A DNA stretch of 64,000 bases, taken from NCBI RefSeq assembly GCF_039537405.1, contig NZ_BAABAL010000009.1, positions 248,001 through 312,000 of the forward strand, read 5' to 3'. Below the pieces are notes generated by a model. It saw only the letters and a list, made by a program, of their open reading frames with translations. It was not told the origin of the DNA and searched no databases. This document shows, piece after piece, positions 1 through 6,569 of the stretch (the first letter of the stretch is position 1; the number at the start of each line of letters is the position of its first letter). The DNA comes from Allokutzneria multivorans. GTDB taxonomy: Bacteria; Actinomycetota; Actinomycetes; Mycobacteriales; Pseudonocardiaceae. Both the position numbers and the translations under genes were made by a program.

Positions 1-274
1 TAATAATCAGTACCGAAAACGATCTCCGGGGAGCAAGTTCGCACGTCCGTGAACCTGAATTCAGCCTCTCGGGCGAGTGGGTCGCGGTCGGCACCTGCCG
101 ATCGTGCCTCGTCCGCATCCCCCCAAACGTCGATCTTCGGACGGAACGGACATTACCCCCCAATACCGATTCGCCGCCATGATCGCCCGGATAGGGTAGG
201 CGGCCGGGCCGGTGGGGGTAGTCGATCACGGCCCGTGCACCCGATCCCGCACACGCACTGGGGGAAGAAGACCC

Positions 275-940
275 GTGGGACTGATCAGTGACGGCCTGGA
301 GTCCATCGCCGGGCTCCCGCAACCGCTCGTACTCGCCGCCGCCGCGGCCTTCACCTTCGGCGAGACCACCATCGGCCTCGGCCTCATCGTGCCCGGTGAG
401 GTCGGCCTGCTCGTCGCCGCGAGCACCGTCAAGGCCTTCGGCACCGGCGTCGTCATGTGGGCCGTGGTCACCCTGGCCGCCGTCGCGGGCGACTCCGTCG
501 GCTACCTGGTCGGCAGGCGCTTCGGCGGCAGGCTCAGGGAAACCCGGCTGATCAAGAAGATGGGCCAGGAGAACTGGGACAAGGCCACCGCCCTCATCCG
601 CCGCCGCGGCGCGTGGGCGGTGTTCTTCGCCAGGTGGCTGCCCGTCGTCCGCTCGCTCACCCCGGCCGCCGCGGGCACCGCGGGCCTGCCCTACCCGAAG
701 CTGGTGATCGCCTCGATCTGCGGCGCCGCGCCGTGGGCCGCGCTGCACGTCACCATCGCCGCCATGGCCGGTGAGGCCGCCAAGCAGATCGAGTCCAAGC
801 TCAGCACCGCCAGCTACTTCCTGCTCGGCGGACTCGTCATCGCCATCGTGGTGTTCCTGCTGGTCCGCAAGAGCAAGGCCAAGAAGAAGGCCGCCGCGCT
901 CCCGCCCGAGGACGAGAAGCAGCTGGAGCAGGCGCTGTAG
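275..940 (+). CDS. DedA family (VTT domain) membrane protein
   Basis: 221-residue integral membrane protein of the DedA/SNARE-associated family, whose members act as lipid or undecaprenyl-phosphate transporters in the cytoplasmic membrane. Hydrophobic stretches lie near residues 15-40, 47-70, 140-165 and 190-213. The N-terminal segment FGETTIGLGLIVPGE and the central FFARWLPVVRSLTPAAAG, with its arginines and proline, match the family signature. The tail is lysine-rich (KSKAKKKAAA) and then acidic. The GTG at 275 is preferred because GGGGAAGAAG sits just upstream; an in-frame earlier start at 212 has no ribosome site and adds a non-membrane stretch. A strong hairpin follows the gene. The transported substrate cannot be told from sequence. 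Confidence 0.85.
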   Translation: MGLISDGLESIAGLPQPLVLAAAAAFTFGETTIGLGLIVPGEVGLLVAASTVKAFGTGVVMWAVVTLAAVAGDSVGYLVGRRFGGRLRETRLIKKMGQENWDKATALIRRRGAWAVFFARWLPVVRSLTPAAAGTAGLPYPKLVIASICGAAPWAALHVTIAAMAGEAAKQIESKLSTASYFLLGGLVIAIVVFLLVRKSKAKKKAAALPPEDEKQLEQAL

Positions 941-980
941 GTCGCGCCGTTCCGGAGAAGAGGTCCCGGACATGACAAAG

Positions 981-1011
981 GACGGGGTGCCGCCCTCGCA
1001 GGCACCCCGTC
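981..1011 (+). terminator. Hairpin terminator after the DedA gene
   Basis: Perfect 11-bp stem (GACGGGGTGCC 981-991 with GGCACCCCGTC 1001-1011) and a 9-nt loop, 40 nt after the stop. No clear T-run follows, as is common in actinobacteria. It also lies beyond the 3' end of the leftward gene at 1047, so it may serve both directions. Confidence 0.7.
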
Positions 1012-1046
1012 CCTCATGTCATGTCAGTGCTAGTCGTCCCCGGCGG

Positions 1047-1430
1047 TCAGGGGTCGGGCCACTCAACGCCCGGGCCCAGCGGCGGGAGGCCTCCGCTAAG
1101 GACCACGAAGCCGGGAGTGTCCGGCCACTCGATACCGCCCGGGTCCATGGCGAGCCGCGTCACGGCGTTCCTGCCCGTCGGCTGGCAGGAGCCCGGCCAC
1201 GCGACATCGTCGCAGATCGCGGGTGCGGCGGCGGTCAACTCGCTGACGACGGCCTTCGGGTTCGGCGGCTGGCAGAGCGGCCACTCGATGCCGCAGGGCT
1301 TGCGCCCCGGGTCCGCCTGGACCTGCTGCGTCTCGGTCGCAAGCGTCGAAACGGTATCGGTGGATTGAACGCCACTGTCTAGCGGTGAAAGAATTCCCGC
1401 GTACAGTGTCATCAGAAAGGCAACAAGCAT
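1047..1430 (-). CDS. Small secreted-looking protein with repeated EWP motifs
   Basis: 127 residues, not assignable to a known family. The first ~20 residues (MLVAFLMTLYAGILSPLDSG) are hydrophobic like a signal or anchor segment but lack a basic n-region. The rest is Pro/Gly-rich with four cysteines (46, 53, 73, 82). A short motif recurs four times: GIEWP (residues 47-51), DVAWP (75-79), GIEWP (99-103) and GVEWP (121-125), the last almost at the C-terminus. The start has an ideal GGAGG five bases upstream. Its start codon is only 27 bp from that of the divergent XRE-TPR regulator, so the two must share a promoter region. Function is unknown; a peptide-signal precursor is one possibility. Confidence 0.72.
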   Translation of the reverse strand: MLVAFLMTLYAGILSPLDSGVQSTDTVSTLATETQQVQADPGRKPCGIEWPLCQPPNPKAVVSELTAAAPAICDDVAWPGSCQPTGRNAVTRLAMDPGGIEWPDTPGFVVLSGGLPPLGPGVEWPDP

Positions 1431-1457
1431 GCCTGCCTCCTTGAGTAGCTACCTGTC

Positions 1458-2786
1458 ATGACATCTGCCGATCGAGTCAGCGCCGAGCGCGAGCTGCCCG
1501 CCACGTTCGGTGACCGACTGCGTGCCTTGCGTGTTTCCCGAGGTCTGACGCAGCGCGACCTCGCCGGTGAGGGTCTGTCGAGCAGCTACCTGTCCCGCCT
1601 GGAATCGGGGCAACGTACCCCCACGCCGAAGGTCGTGGAACAGCTCGCCGCCAGGCTGGGGGTGCCGACCGAGTCCTTCGCCGGGCTCGACAACGGCACC
1701 CGCGTCAGCGGTGGTGAGTTCATGGTGGGCTACGCCCGCGTGATGGACCTGCTCCTGGAGGGCAGGCCGGACGCCGCCCTCGAAGTGCTGGACGCGCTGC
1801 GGGAGAACGTCCGTGACCCGCAGGACCGCTGGTTCTGCGAGTACGTCGCGGCTTCCTGCGCGGGCAAGCTCGGCCGCACCCAGGACGTCGCCGATCGCCT
1901 CGAGGCGATCGAGCCGATGTACCGGGGACTGCCCGCGGCCGCCAAGGTCGCCAGCGAGACCCTCAACGCCGCCGCGCTGCGCAACCTCGGGCGCTTCCGC
2001 GAGGCAGCCGACCTCGCCCAGCGGGCGCTGCTGGAGGCCGAGGGCCTCGCCAACGCCGACTTCTCGCCGGGGCAGGCGTGGCCGCTGCGCCTGCGCGCCT
2101 CCGTGTCGCTGGCGTCCTCGCTCGCCGAGGCGCGCCGGATCGACGAGGCGCTGCGCGTGTGCGCCCGTGGCATCGAACTGGTCAACGCCGGTCCTCAGGA
2201 CGTCCCGGACTGGCGCAGCCGCTCCACGTTCACCGAGGCCGCGGTCACCATGCACTGGACCTACGCCGGTGCGCTGACCCGCGCGGGCTTCCTCGACAAG
2301 GCCGCGGAGCAGATCCAGGCCGCGCTGGCGTACCCCGCGGAGACCATCGGCGCCGACCTGTGGTGCCGGGTCCGGCTGACCACCGTCTACATGGTGCTGA
2401 ACTTCGACCTGCCGCTGCCGGTCTCCGCCGAGTCCCTGCTCGAAGAGGTCACGCAGCTGCGCAGGGCCGCCAGCAGCCAGGTCGACTCGCAGGTGGCGCT
2501 GATGCGCTCGGCCGTCGCGGTTCGCGCTGGACAACCGGAAAGCGCTCTCGACCACGCGGAGAGCGCGCTGTCCGGACCGCTGGACACCGCCGACCAGATG
2601 CGCGCCCTGATGACGGTGGTGCGGCTGAGCGCTCAGCTCGGCAGGGAGGAGCGGCGGCTCAGCGCGCTTGACGAGCTGCTGCAGCACCTGGACTCGGCCG
2701 ATCCGGACGAGGTGCGCCCGGCGCTGCTCAAAGAGGTCGCCTCGTTGTCCGTGCAGACCCTGCGCGATCAGCGCGCACGCGCGTAG
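1458..2786 (+). CDS. XRE-family regulator with TPR-like C-terminal domain
   Basis: 442 residues. Residues ~17-70 form an XRE/lambda-repressor-type helix-turn-helix (LRALRVSRGLTQRDLAGEGL, then SYLSRLESGQRTPTP). The remaining ~370 residues are alpha-helical with repeated Ala/Leu-rich helix pairs (for example NLGRFREAADLAQRALLEAE), as in the tetratricopeptide regions of peptide- or ligand-sensing regulators. No convincing ribosome site precedes the ATG, so a leaderless transcript is likely. It is divergent from the EWP-repeat protein. A short GC hairpin (stems 2793-2799 and 2805-2811) follows. The HTH and TPR calls are firm; the ligand is unknown. Confidence 0.88.
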   Translation: MTSADRVSAERELPATFGDRLRALRVSRGLTQRDLAGEGLSSSYLSRLESGQRTPTPKVVEQLAARLGVPTESFAGLDNGTRVSGGEFMVGYARVMDLLLEGRPDAALEVLDALRENVRDPQDRWFCEYVAASCAGKLGRTQDVADRLEAIEPMYRGLPAAAKVASETLNAAALRNLGRFREAADLAQRALLEAEGLANADFSPGQAWPLRLRASVSLASSLAEARRIDEALRVCARGIELVNAGPQDVPDWRSRSTFTEAAVTMHWTYAGALTRAGFLDKAAEQIQAALAYPAETIGADLWCRVRLTTVYMVLNFDLPLPVSAESLLEEVTQLRRAASSQVDSQVALMRSAVAVRAGQPESALDHAESALSGPLDTADQMRALMTVVRLSAQLGREERRLSALDELLQHLDSADPDEVRPALLKEVASLSVQTLRDQRARA

Positions 2787-3008
2787 CCGGCGCTCCCCCG
2801 CCCCGGGGGAGACCGGCTCGCCGTCCCGCGAGCCGCCCGCTCGCCTGTCACGCACTGTCATGGTTGACCCTGACTGAGTGGCTACGAAGGTAGGCCCGTC
2901 GCGCCATGGTGCCGCCCGTTTCCCGTGGTGCTCACCCACGGTGTTCAACGGCAGAAGGGTAAAAGGGCGAGCCTGGCCCGTCAACGTGACTCGGCGGTCT
3001 GGGACGGG

Positions 3009-3026
3009 TTGTCAACAGTTTGACAA
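3009..3026. promoter_or_regulatory. Inverted repeat upstream of orphan response regulator
   Basis: Perfect 7-bp arms TTGTCAA and TTGACAA with a 4-bp spacer. TTGTCA recurs at 3183 and 3193. Probably a protein-binding site; the cognate factor is unknown. Confidence 0.45.
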
Positions 3027-3147
3027 ACGCGCTCCCGGCGTACTCTGGCCGAAGGACACGCGTCCGGGCTACTCCGGCAGTACCTACTTGCAGGTTAACG
3101 GCGCGTTGCCGGGGCGGGGGACGCTGCCCATCTCGATGACAGGCGTG

Positions 3148-3177
3148 TTGACTGACGGACGCCTACTTAAGTAGGAT
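3148..3177 (+). promoter_or_regulatory. Promoter with embedded palindrome
   Basis: TTGACT (3148-3153), an 18-bp spacer and TAGGAT (3172-3177) resemble a housekeeping promoter for the response-regulator gene. The 14-bp palindrome CCTACTTAAGTAGG (3162-3175) covers the end of the spacer and most of the -10 hexamer, which is a good place for a repressor site. The start codon lies ~87 nt downstream. Confidence 0.5.
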
Positions 3178-3263
3178 CGGGTTGTCAGAAGTTGTCAACA
3201 CTCGCGGCAATGTGGGATGCCAAGTTGGCAGCTCTGTCCCGGGGGCCAGTCGAAAGGTCTGTC

Positions 3264-4049
3264 ATGTCGCTGCACACTCCGCCGCCTGACCTGCGTCCAC
3301 GCGATGTTTCGTGCACCTGTTCGCGTGAGGAGACGCAGGACACCAGACTGCGCGTGCTCGCCGTCGACCGTCACCCGGTCGTGGCTGAGGGCCTTCGCGC
3401 CTGCTTCGCCAGGCACCCCGACTTCGCCTTCGTCGGCGCCGTCGGTGGCGGCGCCCGCGTCGTGGACCAGGTCTGCGCGGCCCGCCCGGACGTCGTCCTG
3501 GTGGACATCGACCTCGGCGAGGTCGACGGCATCGAGGTGATCAAGGCGGTGCTGCGCACCCGCCTGCCCGTGGTCGTCGTCGTCTTCTCCGACAACCAGG
3601 CGCGGGCCGGGGCCGCGCTGGAGGCGGGCGCGATGGGCTTCGTGCTCAAGACCGCCGCGCCGGAGGAGCTGATCTCCGCCGTCCGCCAGGCCCGCAGCGG
3701 GGTCGCGGCCATGCCGTCGCAGCTGCTGCCCGCGCCCGGCCGGATGCCGAGGCTGCGCAGGCAGGAGAGCCGTTCGGTGCTCTCCGGTCGCGAGCTGGAC
3801 GTGCTGCGCCTGGTCGCCGAGGGGCTGACCAACGCCGAGATCGGCCGCAGGCTCTTCGTCGCCGAGACCACCGTCAAGACCCACCTGCAGCGGGTCTTCT
3901 CCAAGCTGCACGTCAGCGACCGGGCGGCGGCCGTGGCCAACGCCCTGTCCAACGGACTGCTCATCCCGGGGCCCGAGGGCTTCGGTGGCGGACTGCGCGT
4001 CCTCGACGCCGAGCCCGTGATGACCGGCGCCCGCCGGTCGGCGAGCTAG
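3264..4049 (+). CDS. Orphan NarL/FixJ-type response regulator
   Basis: 261 residues. A receiver domain (about 29-145) contains the phospho-acceptor context VVLVDIDLGEVDG (Asp81) and the conserved lysine in GFVLKTAAPEEL. It is followed by a LuxR-type helix-turn-helix (about 170-235; SGRELDVLRLVAEGLTNAEIGRRLFVAETTVKTHLQRVFSKL). The first 28 residues are an extra tail with two cysteines (CTCS). The ATG at 3264 has GAAAGG six bases upstream; the longer in-frame TTG at 3192 lacks a site. No kinase gene is adjacent, so the partner is unknown. The region upstream is rich in inverted repeats. Confidence 0.88.
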   Translation: MSLHTPPPDLRPRDVSCTCSREETQDTRLRVLAVDRHPVVAEGLRACFARHPDFAFVGAVGGGARVVDQVCAARPDVVLVDIDLGEVDGIEVIKAVLRTRLPVVVVVFSDNQARAGAALEAGAMGFVLKTAAPEELISAVRQARSGVAAMPSQLLPAPGRMPRLRRQESRSVLSGRELDVLRLVAEGLTNAEIGRRLFVAETTVKTHLQRVFSKLHVSDRAAAVANALSNGLLIPGPEGFGGGLRVLDAEPVMTGARRSAS

Positions 4050-4167
4050 GCCGAGCCAGGCATTGCCCGGGCCGGCTTCGGGGGTCAGCCCGGACCTGCC
4101 AGTCGGGGCGATCCGGCCCACGACCCTGTACCGGTTGGGCGACCAGCCGGAGTGGTGCCGGTGGGGA

Positions 4168-4209
4168 CCTGGGCCGGTGGTGACAATCTCCAGTCACCAC
4201 CGGCCCAGG
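4168..4209 (+). terminator. Strong terminator after the response regulator
   Basis: Perfect 17-bp stem (4168-4184 with 4193-4209) and 8-nt loop AATCTCCA. Very stable and without a T-run, typical of actinobacterial terminators. Confidence 0.75.
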
Positions 4210-4280
4210 CCCGTCTCCGACTGACCAGTGCGCTTCGCGCGTGACAAACCTGTCAAGCCGCCGTGTCTCCGCGAGTCACC

Positions 4281-4387
4281 GGGTTCGCCGGTCTTCAAGT
4301 CCCGCGAACCCCGCGCCGCGCCGAAGTAGGGGGCGGTTAGCGATGATCGACACGGGGGTTCGGTGGTCTTGAAGACGCCCAAACCCC
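4281..4387. repeat. Family B nested stem-loop repeat, copy 1
   Basis: Outer arms GTCTTCAAG (4291-4299) and CTTGAAGAC (4368-4376); after 6 nt on each side come inner arms GAACCCC (4306-4312) and GGGGTTC (4355-4361). The apical part contains GATGATCGACACGGGGG. The same nested design and sequences recur at 56403-56540. Both copies lie between converging genes. Confidence 0.65.
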
Positions 4388-4420
4388 CGGCGACGCCGTG
4401 AGCGGAAGCCCTCACCTCAC

Positions 4421-4570
4421 GCCAAAGTCCCGTTCGGTGCGTTGAGCGCACTGAACGGGTCGTTTGGTGCGCTCAAGGACCTGAACGGGTCGTTTGGTGC
4501 GTTCGAGGGGGTGTGGCGTAACCAATGCGGCATTGGTTACGTCTGGCGAAACAAATGCCACATTGGGTAC
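4421..4570. repeat. Tandem 30-bp repeat array (family A, locus 1)
   Basis: Five in-phase 30-bp units. Units starting at about 4421, 4451 and 4481 carry CTGAACGGGTCGTTTGGTGC (the first is degenerate). Units at 4511 and 4541 carry a different core: GTAACCAATGC (4518-4528) and GCATTGGTTAC (4530-4540) form a perfect dyad, and the last unit is an imperfect copy. All five keep one reading phase (LNGSFGALKD, VWRNQCGIGY and so on), but no ribosome site or plausible protein goes with it. Confidence 0.65.
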
Positions 4571-4590
4571 GAAAACGGGAGCGGGTGGGG

Positions 4591-5172
4591 TCAGGCGGTG
4601 CGCGGGGGGAGGGGGAGCGGCAGGGCGGGCAGGCCGTCGATGCTGGTGCCGTTGAAGTCCTTGCTCGCGCAGTACGCCGCGAACTCCTCGTCGGTCTTGC
4701 GGCCGAAGTAGCGGGCGTGCAGGTCGCGGTCCTCGCGGTAGTCCATGAACGGTACGGCGTAGCCGCAGGTGTCGGTGATCCGCTCGGCGTTGATCACGAT
4801 GATCGCCCGGACCGCGGGCCCGTCGGCCGAGGCGAAGTGCGGGATCAGCTCGGCGAAGCGCGGGTCGTCGCGCAGCACCACCTCACCGGTCCCGTGGACG
4901 CGGACGATGGCGGGCGGTCCTTCGAAAGCGCACCACATCACGGTGATCCGCTTGTTCTCGCGCACGTGCGCGATGGTCTCGGCGTGGCTGCCGCCGAAGT
5001 CCAGGTACGCCACGGTCAGCTCGTCCAGCACGGCCAGCGTGCTGGAGCGGCCCTTGGGCGAGAGGTTGACGTGCCCGTCCCCGGACAGCGGTGCCGTAGC
5101 GACGAAGAACAGGGGCTGGCGCTCGATGAACTCGCGCAGCCGGCCGTCGATCCGCGGGTAGCTCTTTCCCAT
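4591..5172 (-). CDS. Pyridoxamine 5'-phosphate oxidase-family flavin split-barrel protein
   Basis: 193 residues. The opening MGKSYPRIDGRLREFIERQPLFFVATAPLSGDGHVNLSPKG is characteristic of the PNPOx-like split-barrel proteins that bind FMN or F420 and act on small molecules. Later stretches (LDFGGSHAETIAHVRENKRITVMWCAFEGPP, VRVHGTGEVV) complete the barrel. I chose the ATG at 5172 over one five codons earlier because family members begin with the MGK sequence. It is divergent from the DUF1537 kinase. Substrate and cofactor are not determinable here. Confidence 0.85.
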   Translation of the reverse strand: MGKSYPRIDGRLREFIERQPLFFVATAPLSGDGHVNLSPKGRSSTLAVLDELTVAYLDFGGSHAETIAHVRENKRITVMWCAFEGPPAIVRVHGTGEVVLRDDPRFAELIPHFASADGPAVRAIIVINAERITDTCGYAVPFMDYREDRDLHARYFGRKTDEEFAAYCASKDFNGTSIDGLPALPLPLPPRTA

Positions 5173-5294
5173 GCAGCGAGTGTGCACTCGATATTCCCGA
5201 AGGGTCGTCAGATTGTTGACAGCTCACACCCGAATGCGAGAGGTTCGGCAGTGCCCTGCATCACACCGCTCATCGCTCACTGGCTGGACCGGTC

Positions 5295-6569
5295 TTGACT
5301 GTTGCCACCCATGAGGTGTTCGCCGCCGCCGCCGACCACCGCAGGGTCGTCATCATCGACGACGACCCCACCGGGACCCACACGGCTTCCGACATCGACG
5401 TCGTGCTGCGTCCGGACACCGCCGCCTTCGACGCGTTCCTGCGCGGCCCTCGCAAGGCCGTGTTCGCCTTGTCCAACACCCGAGGCCTGCCCCGCTCCAC
5501 GGCGGCGGCGATGGTCTCCGGCATCGTCGAACAGGCCAGGACGGCCGCCAAGGCCACCGGCCAGGACGTCGCGTTTCTCTTACGAGGGGACTCCGCGCTG
5601 CGCGGGCACGTCTTCCCGGAGATGGAAGCCGTCGCGCAGAACACCTCGGGGCTGTTCGTCCCGGCGTTCCTGGAGCGCGGCCGGTTCACCAGGGACGGCG
5701 TGCACTACATCAGCGTCGACGGCACGGCGGTCCCGGCCGCTGACACGGCGTTCGCGCGCGACAGCGTCTTCGGCTACCGCAGCCACTCCATCGCGGACTG
5801 GGTCGACGAGGTCACCCAGGGCCGGTGGAAAGCACGCACGGTCGGCCTGGACGTGCTGCGCGAGCGCGGCTACGCGGCGGTGCGGGACGCGCTCTTCGAC
5901 GCCGGGCCGCACGAGGTGGTCGTGCCCGACGCCACCGAGCACGCGGACCTGGAGACGATCTCCGAAGGCCTGATCGCCGCCGAGCGCTCCGGCAAGTCCG
6001 TCGTCACCCGCTGCGGGGTGTCCTTCGCGTCGGTGCGCGCGTGCCTGCGCTCGCGCACGATCGACGAGGCCAAGCTCAGCGGGCGCGGCAGGCTGCTGGT
6101 GATCTGCGGATCGGTCAGCGAGACCAGCACCAGGCAGGTGGACGCGCTCGGCGAGCTGGCGAACCGGCGGATCGAGATCTCCACGGCCGCCTCGATCGGC
6201 GGCTGCCCCGACATGGTCGGCGAGCTGACCACGCGGATCACCGCCGAGCTGGACGAGCGCGGGGTGGCGATGCTGAGCACCGAGCGCTCCGAGCACGGGG
6301 GACCGGACACCCCGACCATGTTGCTGGACTCGATCACCGAGATCGTCTCGGTGGTCGCCAACGACGTGGACAGCGTGATCGTCAAGGGCGGCATCACCTC
6401 CTCCAGGGTCGCCACCGACGGGTTCCGGGCGCGCCGCGCGACGGTCGCCGGGCAGCTGATGCCGGGCGTTCCGCTGTGGTTGCTGGAGAACCGGCCGTTC
6501 GTGGTGGTTCCCGGCTCCGTCGGCGAGGACGACGCGCTGCGCAGGCTCGTCAGCGCGTTCGCCGGGTGA
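5295..6569 (+). CDS. Four-carbon acid sugar kinase family protein (DUF1537)
   Basis: 424 residues. The N-terminal domain carries VVIIDDDPTGTHTASDIDVVL, the D-D-D-P-T-G signature of OtnK/DenK-type kinases that phosphorylate tetronates and related acid sugars. The C-terminal nucleotide-binding domain has LLVICGSVSETSTRQV, VIVKGGITSSRVATDGF and VVVPGSVGEDDAL. Length is normal for the family. The start is uncertain: TTG at 5295 or the in-frame GTG at 5316, neither with a strong ribosome site. It overlaps the FGGY kinase by GTGA. Family partners such as an isomerase, aldolase or PdxA2 are absent here, so the substrate is open. Confidence 0.85.
   Translation: MTVATHEVFAAAADHRRVVIIDDDPTGTHTASDIDVVLRPDTAAFDAFLRGPRKAVFALSNTRGLPRSTAAAMVSGIVEQARTAAKATGQDVAFLLRGDSALRGHVFPEMEAVAQNTSGLFVPAFLERGRFTRDGVHYISVDGTAVPAADTAFARDSVFGYRSHSIADWVDEVTQGRWKARTVGLDVLRERGYAAVRDALFDAGPHEVVVPDATEHADLETISEGLIAAERSGKSVVTRCGVSFASVRACLRSRTIDEAKLSGRGRLLVICGSVSETSTRQVDALGELANRRIEISTAASIGGCPDMVGELTTRITAELDERGVAMLSTERSEHGGPDTPTMLLDSITEIVSVVANDVDSVIVKGGITSSRVATDGFRARRATVAGQLMPGVPLWLLENRPFVVVPGSVGEDDALRRLVSAFAG

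Larger units (their letters stand above)
2787..3263. other. 477-bp gene-free regulatory region
   Basis: No credible coding frame. It holds a 7-bp GC hairpin just after the XRE gene (2793-2811), a TTGTCAA-cagt-TTGACAA inverted repeat (3009-3026), the promoter-like TTGACT/TAGGAT pair around a 14-bp palindrome (3148-3177), and two direct TTGTCA copies (3183-3188, 3193-3198) before the orphan response regulator. Confidence 0.6.
4050..4590. other. 541-bp convergent gap with stacked repeats
   Basis: No credible gene. In order it holds a 17-bp terminator hairpin (4168-4209), a family B nested stem-loop (4281-4387), three direct family A 30-bp units (about 4421-4510) and two more 30-bp units carrying a different dyad (4511-4570). 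It sits between two converging genes. Confidence 0.6.

Noticed and set aside
49..291. 80-codon open frame upstream of the DedA gene
   Set aside because: Ser/Arg-rich without domain or ribosome site; it overlaps the DedA start region. I see nothing else definite in bases 1-274.
2878..3174. 98-codon open frame in the gap before the response regulator
   Set aside because: No ribosome site, Arg/Gly-rich noise, and it covers the inverted repeats and promoter.
4421..4570. Regular 30-bp spacing suggesting a CRISPR array
   Set aside because: There are no unique ~30-bp spacers between the repeats, units are directly adjacent and degenerate, other copies are inverted, and no cas genes are nearby.
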